A DNA stretch of 64,000 bases, taken from positions 1 to 64,000 of the forward strand of contig JAFZWQ010000041.1 of assembly GCA_017617235.1 (NCBI GenBank), written 5' to 3'. The notes under the pieces are model-generated. The model saw only the letters and a program-made list of their open reading frames with translations. It did no database searches and was not told where the DNA came from. Positions 41,534 through 50,424 of this stretch are shown one piece after another. The stretch's first letter is position 1. Each line of letters starts with the position of its first letter. The position numbers and the translations under genes were made by a program. This DNA comes from Bacteroidaceae bacterium. Lineage in GTDB: Bacteria > Bacteroidota > Bacteroidia > Bacteroidales > Bacteroidaceae.

Positions 41534-43315
41534 TTACTTGGCGATGTGCTTTTGCTTGCCGACGATGTAGAGGCCGCGTGGGTTAGAGATGCGACGGCCA
41601 GAGAGGTCGTAAGATTCATTTTTCACTTTTCCCTTTTCCATTTTCACCTCATCGATGCCGACTAACTCATCTGGCATGCGCAGGAGGGACAGGCTGGTGA
41701 AGCTGAGCCACTGGTGTATGCCAGAGCCAGAGCCAGAAAGCATGATATCGACCGTGCGGGGTTCTGACAGTGTGAAGGGCAGATAGCGCCATTCCCAGCC
41801 GCGTCCGGCTCCATTGTTGGCATACTGACCATCGGGGGAGAAGTTGGCACGGCCTGAAGTGTCGATGCCATAGCCCACATCGCCCTTCGTGGGGAAGCGG
41901 ACGGACTGGTCGTCGACAGACATGGTGGCAATGGTGGACTCGGAGGCGCTGCGTCCTGCGCACTTCAGCACATAGTTGCCAGCAGGCAGGCTGACGCTCG
42001 AGCGCATGTACATGGACCAAGAAGTATCGCCCCAACCCCAACTTTGTTCCCAGTAGGTGGTTTTGGACGTGCCGTCATAGTGCTGACCACTCATCTTATC
42101 GCTCCAGTTATACGTTTCCCACTCGCCCAGCGGGCTGGATTCATCCTCTGTATAGTATTTGGTGACGACCTCATATTCCGCGAGATTCAGCTTCACCAAA
42201 TACTCCTTCATCTCCGCAATAGTCATCTGTTGGCTGCTATCTGAAAGTTTGTGCCTAATCTCGGATACATCAACACCCAGTTGGCTGGCGATTTCTACCT
42301 CGCGAATCAGCTTTTCCAGGACCTCGTTGATGCGGTCGGCATCGATGGCGGCCTGAATGCCAGCCACCTCGGCATCCGTGACGGGGATAACGGTTCCGTG
42401 ACGGGGCGTGAAGACACCGCTGGTATAGGTGTTCTGCTTGAAGGTGAAGGTCGAAAGGTCCGTGCTGGTGCAGAACTGATAGTAGCCGCTGGTGTAACAA
42501 TCGTACATGAGCACCCATGTGCTGCCGTCGATGAGCTGGAAAACACCAGCGCCCTCGACAGCCACATTCGTCTGCTGCAGTTTGCCCGAAGGCGCACTCC
42601 ACTGGGTGCCCTCCTGTCCCACGGGCGCTGTCAGCTGTGTGGCAGTAACCTTGCTGATACCGCCGTCGTCCTCGTTCTTGTAGAAGGCATGATAGGTTCC
42701 GTTGTCGTACACGATGTCCATATCGATGGTGGACTTGCCACGATCGAACAGCACCGTGGGTTCGCCCTCGAGGTCCGTAAAGTCGGCATTGGCATAGTTG
42801 TAATAAACCCTGTCGTAGGGAATGGTGCCGTCGTTGGTCAGCAGGGAGTAGTAAATCATGTACTTACCAGCCACGGGGTCGTAGATGGTCTCTGGAGCCC
42901 ACACACGGGTGACATTGGCAAAATTCGTACCCTGGTACTTATCGGGGAAATGGATGGCAGAATGTTGCCAGTGCACCAAGTCGCGCGACTTCAGCAGCAC
43001 CATGCCGCGATTCGAATCCCACCCTTCAGCACAGCGCATATCGGTAGCCACCATCAGAAACCAACCATCGTCGGTGCGCAGGATATGCGGGTCGCGCAGG
43101 CCCTTCTTCAGAGCCACCGTATCGGCAGCCAGAAAACGCTGTCCGTCGTTTATCGGGGTGTAGTCGAACCCATTGTCGGACAGGGCGTAATAGATGTTCT
43201 CGTCGCTGTTCGAAGGGAAGTAAACGAAGAGATACTTGGTGAAGGCATCGGCAGCCTTCAGGCCCATCGCTGCTGCCAGCAGGAAGAGCGCAAGAGACAG
43301 AAATCTACGTTTCAT
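41534..43315 (-). CDS. GH43-like secreted glycosidase with C-terminal sorting tail
   Basis: The 593-residue protein starts at 43315 (MKRRFLSLALF); the longer frame to 43363 overlaps tolC and is not signal-like. The five-bladed propeller (about 25-330) shows the GH43 triad positions: Asp in LRDPHILRTDDGWFLMVATD, Asp in STIDMDIVYDNGTYH, and Glu in AVEGAGVFQLIDG, plus RVWAPETIYDP. This suggests an arabinofuranosidase or xylosidase type. A beta-sandwich (about 400-545) follows, then YDLSGRRISNPRGLYIVGK, a T9SS-like tail. Residues about 556-567 (VKMEKGKVKNES) before the tail come from a TTTTCAC-type repeat. It starts 16 bp after tolC. Confidence 0.82.
   Translation of the reverse strand: MKRRFLSLALFLLAAAMGLKAADAFTKYLFVYFPSNSDENIYYALSDNGFDYTPINDGQRFLAADTVALKKGLRDPHILRTDDGWFLMVATDMRCAEGWDSNRGMVLLKSRDLVHWQHSAIHFPDKYQGTNFANVTRVWAPETIYDPVAGKYMIYYSLLTNDGTIPYDRVYYNYANADFTDLEGEPTVLFDRGKSTIDMDIVYDNGTYHAFYKNEDDGGISKVTATQLTAPVGQEGTQWSAPSGKLQQTNVAVEGAGVFQLIDGSTWVLMYDCYTSGYYQFCTSTDLSTFTFKQNTYTSGVFTPRHGTVIPVTDAEVAGIQAAIDADRINEVLEKLIREVEIASQLGVDVSEIRHKLSDSSQQMTIAEMKEYLVKLNLAEYEVVTKYYTEDESSPLGEWETYNWSDKMSGQHYDGTSKTTYWEQSWGWGDTSWSMYMRSSVSLPAGNYVLKCAGRSASESTIATMSVDDQSVRFPTKGDVGYGIDTSGRANFSPDGQYANNGAGRGWEWRYLPFTLSEPRTVDIMLSGSGSGIHQWLSFTSLSLLRMPDELVGIDEVKMEKGKVKNESYDLSGRRISNPRGLYIVGKQKHIAK
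41615..41648 (-). repeat. TTTTCAC-type repeat before the sorting tail of the GH43-like protein
   Basis: Units TTTTTCACTTTTCCC and TTTTCCATTTTCAC on the plus strand encode VKMEKGKVKNES, directly before YDLSGRRI. This is the same position relative to the tail as the CTCTG repeat in the 4303 protein. Confidence 0.55.
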
Positions 43316-43331
43316 GGCATTGTATTTTGAA

Positions 43332-44690
43332 TTAGTATTGTGTTTTGCGAATATAGTCGGCACGTTTCACCTGATAGGTGGCCAGCGCATCGGACAGCTG
43401 ACTGTGGGCCTGACGGTTCAGGGTCTCGGCATCCAGCAGGTCGCTGAGCATCTCGGTTCCGGCTTTGTACTGGTCGGTGGACAGGCGCAGGTTCTCCTCG
43501 GCCGAACGGACACTAGCCTGCGCAATCTCTATCTGCTTGTAAGCCTCGATGAGGTTGCTCCAGGCCGATTCCACATCCACTGCCAACTGTTCGCGAACAT
43601 CGTCGGCCTGGTTGCGGGCCTGCTGCAACTTCAGCTGCGTGCGACGGATAGCGTGCCTGCCGCCCCACCACGACATGAGGGGAACAGACAGGGTGCCAAA
43701 GACCAAGCCGTTGGTCATGTTCGTGTCCATGTATTTCTTTGCATTGTCCGAGAGTCCGCCAAAGCCCGTATTGTAGCCCATCAAGCCCACGGCCACGGTG
43801 GGCATATACTTGCCGCGCTCCATTTTCACCTGCCATTCGCCTGCCTCGACCTGTTTCTGCAGAAGGGCCGTTTCCTCGCGACGGCTCACTGCATCGTCCG
43901 TAGGAACAAGCACCGTGGAGGGCTCCTGCGCCTCGAGCGACGTGGCATCGATGTCAATCTGCTGACCCGCCATACCTATTTGCTGGGCCAACAGGAGCAG
44001 CAAGACGTGCTCGGCATTCTCCAACTTCAGGCGGTTCGAGGCCAGTTCCTGCTGTCGCAACTGCACCTTCAGCAGGTCGTTACGCGTGGTGACACCAGCA
44101 TTCACATAGTTTTCCACCAGTTTCTGCACCTCGGCCAACTGTTTCTCAGCTGCTGCGATGGTTTCGAGGTTATACTTGACGCCAGCCACACGCCAATAGC
44201 ATTCCGTGACTTTCTGCAGCACCTCCTTTTCCTGCATCCGCAACTGCAACTGCACAGCCTCCTGCCCTATCTTGGCCAGTTTGTTTCCTGCCACAATGCG
44301 ACCTCCGGCATAGAGCGGCTGCGTGAGGGTGACGGTGGCCGAATAGGCCCGATTGAACTCGCTGTACGAAAAAGGTGTACCCACCAACGGGGCAAAGGAC
44401 GGGCTGATGGCAGCAATCTCGGCAGGATAGACACCACTGCCGTTCACCATCTCGTCGAAAGCGTGGAAAGCCATCACATTGGCCTGGATATCGGGGAAGT
44501 ATTTGGTATAAGCCTCCTTGCGCTGTTCCGTGGACATCTGTATGTCGAGCGCCGCATTCTGCAGCGTGCGGTTGTTCTGTCGCGCCAAATCCAGACAACG
44601 CTCAAGACTCAACGTCTGGGCCGTTGCCAAGAAAATGAAAAAATGAGAAAATGAGATAATCAAAAATATAGTACGCTTCATGTCTTTCAA
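43332..44690 (-). CDS. TolC-family outer-membrane efflux protein
   Basis: The 452-residue protein has two OEP domains with long helices (TLSLERCLDLARQNN at 26-40; DLLDAETLNRQAHSQLSDALATY near the C-terminus). It would form the trimeric outer-membrane duct for the RND pump encoded just upstream. The ATG at 44681 (M4) is an alternative start. The signal-peptide core at residues 10-20 (LIISFSHFFIF) is encoded by a TCATTTTC-type repeat, then ATA-Q. It is third in the adaptor-pump-TolC operon. Confidence 0.92.
   Translation of the reverse strand: MKDMKRTIFLIISFSHFFIFLATAQTLSLERCLDLARQNNRTLQNAALDIQMSTEQRKEAYTKYFPDIQANVMAFHAFDEMVNGSGVYPAEIAAISPSFAPLVGTPFSYSEFNRAYSATVTLTQPLYAGGRIVAGNKLAKIGQEAVQLQLRMQEKEVLQKVTECYWRVAGVKYNLETIAAAEKQLAEVQKLVENYVNAGVTTRNDLLKVQLRQQELASNRLKLENAEHVLLLLLAQQIGMAGQQIDIDATSLEAQEPSTVLVPTDDAVSRREETALLQKQVEAGEWQVKMERGKYMPTVAVGLMGYNTGFGGLSDNAKKYMDTNMTNGLVFGTLSVPLMSWWGGRHAIRRTQLKLQQARNQADDVREQLAVDVESAWSNLIEAYKQIEIAQASVRSAEENLRLSTDQYKAGTEMLSDLLDAETLNRQAHSQLSDALATYQVKRADYIRKTQY
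44631..44661 (-). repeat. TCATTTTC-type repeat forming the TolC signal-peptide core
   Basis: The plus strand reads GAAAATGAAAAAATGAGAAA then ATGAGATAATC, 7-8 bp units. The minus strand encodes hydrophobic LIISFSHFFIF. Confidence 0.55.
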
Positions 44691-44742
44691 TCTTCAATTT
44701 TCTAATCGACGTAGTCGCTTGATTCATTCAAGAATCTTCAAT
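44691..44742. repeat. Intergenic hairpin repeat, copy 2
   Basis: TTTTCAA-type units flank TCTAATCG, the 7-nt core ACGTAGT and CGCTTGATTCATTCAAGAA, which is identical to copy 1 at 22848-22903 outside the core. The core forms CGAC-TAC-GTCG here. Confidence 0.65.
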
Positions 44743-47700
44743 TTCGCTCTCGCTTATCCGTAAGTTTCCAGTATACGACGGGAAGGACGGTAACAACGAG
44801 GATGAGGGTACCGATGCCACCAGCAAAAATGGTGATGCCCACAGGCATCCAGAACGACGAGCCAGCAATAATCATAGGAATGACACCTACAGCCGTAGTG
44901 GCGGTGGTGAGGAAGATGGGTACCATACGGCGGCGACCCGCATCGAAAGCGGCATCCTTCACCGTCCAGCCCTCCTTCACACGGTCGTCGGCATGTTCAA
45001 AGATAAGGATTTCGTTACGCATGATGATACCCATCAGGGTAATGAATCCGAACAGGGAGGTCAGGCCCAGCGTCTTGTTGGCAATTGCCAGGCCTATCAT
45101 AGCACCAGGGATGCTGAGGGCAATGGCCACCATGCAGATAGTGGTGATGCCAAAACGCTTGAAGTTGAACAGGATGAAGAAGAAGATAATGACCAGCGCT
45201 ATGCCAATTCCGGCAGCAATCTGGGGCAGCATCTCGGCATTCTTCTCCACCTCGCCGCCAATCTCGCCACGAACGCCCTGGGGCAGGTCGAGACGCTTCA
45301 TGATATTACCAATCTTCGCCTGAACGGGAGCTGCCAGCACATTGCGCTTGCCCTCGGCTGTGACACTGATGCAACGTTCGCCGTTGCGATGCACAATCTT
45401 GGATTCTGTCCATGTGGGCTTTACGTCTGCGACCTGGCGCAGGGCTACGCTCTGGCCCGTCGGAGTCGTCAGGTATGTGTTACCCACATCGCTCAGTTTC
45501 ATGCTTTGTGTCGACTGATCCTTCACGATAATGGGCACTTCGTAGTTGCCTTCCCAAATACTGCCCACCTGCATCTCGCCCGTCTGCAACATCAATTGCA
45601 ACTCGGCCGTTGTGCGGTTGATACCCAACTGAGCCGAGCTGACGGGATCGAGCTGGACATCGAGAATGGGATGCGGCTGATCGTAGTCGGTATGTACCCA
45701 TTCCAATTCGGGCATACAGCGCATCTCTGCCATCAGCAGGTCTGCAGCAGCACGTATGCTGTCCATATTGTCACCATAGAAGCGGTATTCGTAGGTGGGC
45801 ACCATCAGGAAATCCATCTGTTTGAAACACACATAGGCACCAGGCCAGTGGTTGCTCCACTTGGGAGCATAGTCGTTCAGCACATCGAATGTACTCTGAA
45901 TATCAGGCGTATTCACGATGAGCTGGGCAAAGTTCCTACCACCCAGCTGCGGAGCGTAGGATACTTGGAAACGCGGACTGCTACATCCGTAGAAAGTAGT
46001 TACGCTGGTTACACGTTCGTCGCGTCGGAGCAGATGGGTAATGCTGTCGGCAATCTCGCGGGTATGGTCCAATCCTTCACCCTCGGGCAGATAAACCTCG
46101 ACGGCAAACTGGTTACGATCGGCGTAGGGGAACTGGCGCATCTTCAGGTGAGGGAAGATGAAACTGGTGGCAACAACCAGGGCTACAGCACCGAACATGG
46201 TCACATAGGGGTGTTTGAATGTCCACTTCAGGCACTTATCGTAGAACACCTGTACACGGTCCGTCAACTTCATTTTTCCCTCCTCCGACTTGTCCACTTT
46301 CTTTATCAGGGCAGCATTTAGGACAGGGATGACGGCAACAGCCACAGCCAGCGAAACCATCAGGTTGATGGTAATGGTGATGGGGAAATAGCTAATGACA
46401 TCGTGTGCCTCGGCCCGCATGGTCATTACCAACGGGAAGAAGATGGCACAGATGCACACCGTGGCCAGCAACATGGGGGCAAAATACTGCTGGACGGCCT
46501 TCACTGCCGATTCACGGCGGCTCATACCCTTGCCCAAGTACTCCAGGTAGCCATCGATGACCACGATACTGTTATCGACAATCATACCCAGCACCACAAT
46601 CAGGCAGGCCAGCGTGATGATATTCAACGGAATGTTCAGCGCATACATGATGCCCACACTGGTGAAGGTGCTCAGGGGGATAGTGATGGCTGCAACGATG
46701 GCGGAACGAACAGGGAAAAGCACCATCATGACAAGGATGATGACCACCATCGACTCGATGAGGTCGCGCAGGAAATCGTGGACAGAATCGCCAACAACCT
46801 GCGGAAGGTCGGTAATTCGGCGTATCTCGACATCCTGTGGCAAGTATTCCTGCTTGAATGTCGCTATCACCTCGTCGACCTGTTCGCCATAGTCCACGAT
46901 ATTGTTGCCGCTATTCATTTCCAGCGAGAGTACAACACAGCGGTTACCGTTATTTTCGATGTATTTCTCGCTGGTGTCGTATTCGCGTTTAACGGTTGCC
47001 ACATCTCGTACACGCACTACCTTATTATCTGAAGAGAAGATGATTTGGTTCATCAGTTCCTCCTCGCTGTTCTCAGTAGGCGAAACATGCAGTTGGATAT
47101 TCTGCTCGCCACCCGTTACAGAGCCAGCAATTGTGGTCAGACCCTGACCGTTGATGGCCTGCATCAGAGCGCCCTGACCAATGCCATATGCGGCCAAGCG
47201 TTCACGATCGACATAGAGGGTGATTTGTTCCTTTACCTCGCCATACTGGCGCACATTGCTTACGGACTTTACACGGCGCAAGCGGTCGGCCAGTTCATCA
47301 CTATAACCCTGCAGTTCACGATAACTGCGCTGTTGGCTCTCCAAGGTGATGAGCAGGGCACAGGCATCGCCAAAATCATCGTTGACGATGAGGGCCACCA
47401 CACCTGCGGGCAATTGGCTCTTGAAGGTGTTCAGCCCGTGCTTAAGCTTACTCCATATCTCGTCCTTCTGGTCGGCATCGTCCTGCAACTGTACCATCAC
47501 AAAACACAGACCATTCTGACTGCTGGTGGTGGTTTGCGAACGCTTTACTTCCTTAAAGGTGAACAGATAGCGTTCCAACGGACGCGCTACCTGGGTCTCT
47601 ACTTCCTCACTCGTAGCTCCAGGCATAACGGCAATAACCACACCCTGTCGCACGGTGAACGGAGGAAACTCGTCTTTCGGCATCACACGCAAGCCATAGA

Positions 47701-47788
47701 GACCAAAAGCCAACAGCAACGCCGTTATCAGCAGCGTTATGCGGTAGTTATTGACAGGCCAAGCAGCCCAACTCTTATTCCATTCCAT
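44738..47788 (-). CDS. RND-family efflux pump (AcrB/HAE1 type)
   Basis: The 1016-residue inner-membrane pump uses the proton gradient to export drugs, bile acids or metals through TolC. The N-terminal helix (about 12-35) is followed by a large periplasmic domain (VMPGATSEEVETQVARPLE at 54-72), then six membrane helices with LGMIVDNSIVVIDG (the conserved GxxVDNAIVV-like segment with the proton-relay Asp), and a second repeat. The second half has LTSLFGFITLMGIIMRNEILIFEHA. Its start overlaps the adaptor gene by 14 bp. Heavy-metal-type DDE motifs are not seen, so an organic substrate is more likely (inference). Confidence 0.93.
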   Translation of the reverse strand: MEWNKSWAAWPVNNYRITLLITALLLAFGLYGLRVMPKDEFPPFTVRQGVVIAVMPGATSEEVETQVARPLERYLFTFKEVKRSQTTTSSQNGLCFVMVQLQDDADQKDEIWSKLKHGLNTFKSQLPAGVVALIVNDDFGDACALLITLESQQRSYRELQGYSDELADRLRRVKSVSNVRQYGEVKEQITLYVDRERLAAYGIGQGALMQAINGQGLTTIAGSVTGGEQNIQLHVSPTENSEEELMNQIIFSSDNKVVRVRDVATVKREYDTSEKYIENNGNRCVVLSLEMNSGNNIVDYGEQVDEVIATFKQEYLPQDVEIRRITDLPQVVGDSVHDFLRDLIESMVVIILVMMVLFPVRSAIVAAITIPLSTFTSVGIMYALNIPLNIITLACLIVVLGMIVDNSIVVIDGYLEYLGKGMSRRESAVKAVQQYFAPMLLATVCICAIFFPLVMTMRAEAHDVISYFPITITINLMVSLAVAVAVIPVLNAALIKKVDKSEEGKMKLTDRVQVFYDKCLKWTFKHPYVTMFGAVALVVATSFIFPHLKMRQFPYADRNQFAVEVYLPEGEGLDHTREIADSITHLLRRDERVTSVTTFYGCSSPRFQVSYAPQLGGRNFAQLIVNTPDIQSTFDVLNDYAPKWSNHWPGAYVCFKQMDFLMVPTYEYRFYGDNMDSIRAAADLLMAEMRCMPELEWVHTDYDQPHPILDVQLDPVSSAQLGINRTTAELQLMLQTGEMQVGSIWEGNYEVPIIVKDQSTQSMKLSDVGNTYLTTPTGQSVALRQVADVKPTWTESKIVHRNGERCISVTAEGKRNVLAAPVQAKIGNIMKRLDLPQGVRGEIGGEVEKNAEMLPQIAAGIGIALVIIFFFILFNFKRFGITTICMVAIALSIPGAMIGLAIANKTLGLTSLFGFITLMGIIMRNEILIFEHADDRVKEGWTVKDAAFDAGRRRMVPIFLTTATTAVGVIPMIIAGSSFWMPVGITIFAGGIGTLILVVTVLPVVYWKLTDKRERN

Positions 47789-48857
47789 ATTTCACGGGTG
47801 TTCCCTCTCCTACTTTCTGATAACCCTCAACAATCACTTGGTCGCCTTCCTGGAGGCCAGATTCGATGACCACACGGTTACCCACGGTCTGTCCAATGGT
47901 GACAGGTGTGCGATGAGCCTTTCCATCCTTGGGGACCCACACGAAGAGTGTTTTGTCCGTTGCCTGCTGCACAGCCTTCACGGGCAATGTCACTACCCCC
48001 TCATTTCTCATTTTCTCATTTTCTTGCTCCTCTTCGCTACGCAAGCGCTTCGCGATTACTCCATTTCTCATTTTCACCCTTGCCACCATACCTGGTAACA
48101 ACTTATGACCTGGATTGGGAACCGTGATACGAATATCGTAGGTATGGGTCAGCGGATCGGCACTGACACCCTTCTCGATTTTGCCGCCCTGGAACACTTC
48201 ATCGCCCAAGGCATCCACAGTAATCTGTGTAGCTGTTCCTGCCGTAATGCCGGCAATCTCGCGTTCAGGGATGGCAACACGCACCTTCACACGGTCTATA
48301 GAAAGGATGGTGAGCACGGGTTCCGTGGGCAGCACGGTCTCGCCAACACTCATTATCTTCGTACCTACCACACCACTGACAGGGGCATAGATACGACAAT
48401 CGTCCAGATTCTTCTTCGCCATATCGTAAGCCGACTGAGCCTGCTGCACCTTGCTCTCGACCTCGACCCACTTCATGTCAGCCAACGATTGGTTGTCGTG
48501 CAGGAGTTTCATGCGTTCATAGGCATCCTTGGCCTGATCCAGGGCAGCCTTAGTTGTTGCCAACGTATTGCGGGCCTGTGTCTCGTCGATAACAGCCAGC
48601 AACTGACCTTTTTTCACAGCCTGACCCTCGCTAACTGTCATGGTCTGCAGCACAGCCATTCCCGTAAAGCTGACAGTGGTGGAGCTTTCCTCCTCGACAA
48701 CTCCTACATAGGGAATTTGGGCAACGTCGCTGGAGGGTGTTACACGCTCTACGACAACAGCCAGCGTCTCTTCCTCCGTCTTCTCCTGCTTCGTTCTGCA
48801 AGCACAGAACAGCATTACAGAACAAAGGACGGGAATGATTCCTTTCGTTGTTTTCAT
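47775..48857 (-). CDS. RND efflux periplasmic adaptor (membrane-fusion lipoprotein)
   Basis: The 360-residue protein has a lipobox near FCAC (Cys18 to 20), a lipoyl/biotinyl-like part (VVEEESSTTVSFTGMAVLQT and GQAVKKGQLLAVID), an alpha-helical hairpin (about 95-150), the second lipoyl half (IYAPVSGVVGTKIMSVGE) and a beta-barrel. It bridges the pump and TolC. Residues about 261-286 (around MRNGVIAKRLRSEEEQENEK) are encoded by TCATTTCTC units around a GCTACGCAAGCG block, inserted within the C-terminal beta domain. No TAnnTTTG box is seen upstream, so it may be transcribed with cca. Confidence 0.9.
   Translation of the reverse strand: MKTTKGIIPVLCSVMLFCACRTKQEKTEEETLAVVVERVTPSSDVAQIPYVGVVEEESSTTVSFTGMAVLQTMTVSEGQAVKKGQLLAVIDETQARNTLATTKAALDQAKDAYERMKLLHDNQSLADMKWVEVESKVQQAQSAYDMAKKNLDDCRIYAPVSGVVGTKIMSVGETVLPTEPVLTILSIDRVKVRVAIPEREIAGITAGTATQITVDALGDEVFQGGKIEKGVSADPLTHTYDIRITVPNPGHKLLPGMVARVKMRNGVIAKRLRSEEEQENEKMRNEGVVTLPVKAVQQATDKTLFVWVPKDGKAHRTPVTIGQTVGNRVVIESGLQEGDQVIVEGYQKVGEGTPVKYGME
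48001..48076. repeat. Composite repeat inside the efflux adaptor gene
   Basis: Three TCATTTCTCAT / TTTCTCATTTTC units (48001-48022), the TTCTTGCTCC-N5-GCTACGCAAGCG block (48021-48047) with hairpin CGCT/AGCG, then CCATTTCTCATTTTC (48060-48076). The outer units repeat in the same orientation. All is in frame. Confidence 0.6.
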
Positions 48858-48932
48858 TATTATTTCATATTATATTTTTAATTCAATTATAACATACCAA
48901 CATACTGGATGCCAAGCATCTATGAAATACAA

Positions 48933-50420
48933 TTATTTCACTTTTACAGCCAATCCCATCTCCTGAGCACGTTCCATCATGTAGGCATAGGCAGCCTCGT
49001 GGGTGTTGGGGATGTGGCTCTCCCAAATGGCATCCTTCACGGCCTGTTTGAGCAGACCAATCTCGCGACAAGGCGACAGTCCGAACGTCTCCATAATCTC
49101 CTCACCCGTGATGGGGTTTTGCCAGGTGCGATAGTTATCGCGTGCCTGCAAATCGGCAAGTTTCTCGCGAACAAGTTGGAAGTTCTGGAGGAAACGCTGT
49201 TTGCGTTCGGCATTCTTGCTGGTGACATCGGCTTCGCAGAGGGTCATCAGGTCGTCGATATCCTCGCCCGCCTCAAAAAGCAGACGACGCACAGCGCTGT
49301 CCGTAACCTCGTCGTCGGCAATGGCTATGGGCCGCATGTGGAGCCCCACCAGTTTCTCGACATAGTGCATACGCTCGTCGAGGGGGAGTTTCATACGACG
49401 GAAAATGGAGGAAACCATCTTCTGTCCGATGTAGTTGTGGTTTTTGAAGGTCCATCCGGCCTGTGGTTCCCAACGTTTGGAACGGGGTTTACCGATATCG
49501 TGCAACAGGGCTGCCCATCGCAACCAAAGGTTGTCGGAATGACTCGCCACATTGTCGAGCACCTCGAGAGTATGGTAGAAATTGTCCTTGTGAGCACGTC
49601 CGTTACGGACCTCCACGCCCTCCATCGCTGCCAGTTCAGGGAAGATGATAGGGAGCAATTCGGCACGGGAGAGTTCTACGAAACCAATGCTAGGACGGGG
49701 CGAGAGCATGATTTTGTTCAGCTCATCGATGATGCGTTCCTGCGAGATAATCTTGATTCGATTGGCATTACGCACAAGGGCCTCTTGCGTTTCTTCCTCA
49801 ATTTGGAAGCGCAACTGGGTAGCGAAGCGGACGCAACGCATCATGCGCAGGGGGTCGTCGGAGAACGTGATATCGGGGTCGAGAGGCGTAGCAATTAGGC
49901 GGTCTTCCATATCCAAAAGTCCGTCGAAACGGTCTACGAGTTCGCCAAAATGGGCCTCGTTAAGGCAGACGGCCAAAGCATTGATGGTGAAATCGCGACG
50001 GTCTAAATCGTCCTCCAGTGTACCGTCCTCGACAATGGGTTTACGCGAGTCGTGACTGTAACTCTCACGACGAGCCCCCACAAACTCCACCTCGAGTGGT
50101 TCCTGGGAAGTTTGAACTTTCAATTGTGCCGTACCAAAGTTCTTGAAGACGGAAAGATGGGCCTTGCGACCCAGTTTCTGTTTCAAGGTCTGTGCAAGGG
50201 CTATCCCTGGAGTCACGCTTCCCTTTCCTTTGGGGAGGGCGGAAGGAGGGGCCACTACCACACAGTCGATATCCTTCGAGGGGCGTTCCAGAAAAAGGTC
50301 GCGCACGAAGCCCCCCACCACATAACACTCCATGCCCAGTTCATCGGCCGTCTGACCAATCTGGTGGAAGATGGGGGCAGCCAGCAGTTGCTGCATTTCA
50401 TCGCGACTAATGTCCCTCAT
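48933..50420 (-). CDS. cca: CCA tRNA nucleotidyltransferase / poly(A) polymerase family with HD domain
   Basis: The 495-residue protein adds the 3' CCA to tRNA. Head motif YVVGGFVRDLFL (33-44), catalytic DID at 50-52, RRDFTINALAVCL for the second motif, and PLRMMRCVRFATQLRF for nucleotide selection. An HD domain (WAALLHDIGKPRS at about 305) follows, typical of Bacteroidetes forms. Residues 57-68 (APPSALPKGKGSVTPG region) are encoded by a single REP-like unit, inserted between DIDCVVV and GIALAQ, one beta-strand from the catalytic Asp. It is last in the tsaB-to-cca operon, 4 bp after a small lipoprotein gene. Confidence 0.92.
   Translation of the reverse strand: MRDISRDEMQQLLAAPIFHQIGQTADELGMECYVVGGFVRDLFLERPSKDIDCVVVAPPSALPKGKGSVTPGIALAQTLKQKLGRKAHLSVFKNFGTAQLKVQTSQEPLEVEFVGARRESYSHDSRKPIVEDGTLEDDLDRRDFTINALAVCLNEAHFGELVDRFDGLLDMEDRLIATPLDPDITFSDDPLRMMRCVRFATQLRFQIEEETQEALVRNANRIKIISQERIIDELNKIMLSPRPSIGFVELSRAELLPIIFPELAAMEGVEVRNGRAHKDNFYHTLEVLDNVASHSDNLWLRWAALLHDIGKPRSKRWEPQAGWTFKNHNYIGQKMVSSIFRRMKLPLDERMHYVEKLVGLHMRPIAIADDEVTDSAVRRLLFEAGEDIDDLMTLCEADVTSKNAERKQRFLQNFQLVREKLADLQARDNYRTWQNPITGEEIMETFGLSPCREIGLLKQAVKDAIWESHIPNTHEAAYAYMMERAQEMGLAVKVK
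50217..50251. repeat. Single REP-like unit inside cca
   Basis: GCTTCCCTTTCC, then TTTGGGGAGGG, then CGGAAGGAGGGG: the palindrome and G-rich tail of the REP-like family. No partner is seen within 150 bp. Confidence 0.55.
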
Positions 50421-50424
50421 AGTT

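Noticed and set aside
41413-41619. Longer reading of the DUF1080 gene from 41619
   Set aside because: It spans the 3' end and stop of the GH43-like gene, a stem-loop and a TATATTTG promoter; a lipoprotein signal starts at 41412.
44993-46321. 442-codon open frame antisense to the RND pump
   Set aside because: It is His/Gln-rich shadow sequence opposite clear pump motifs.
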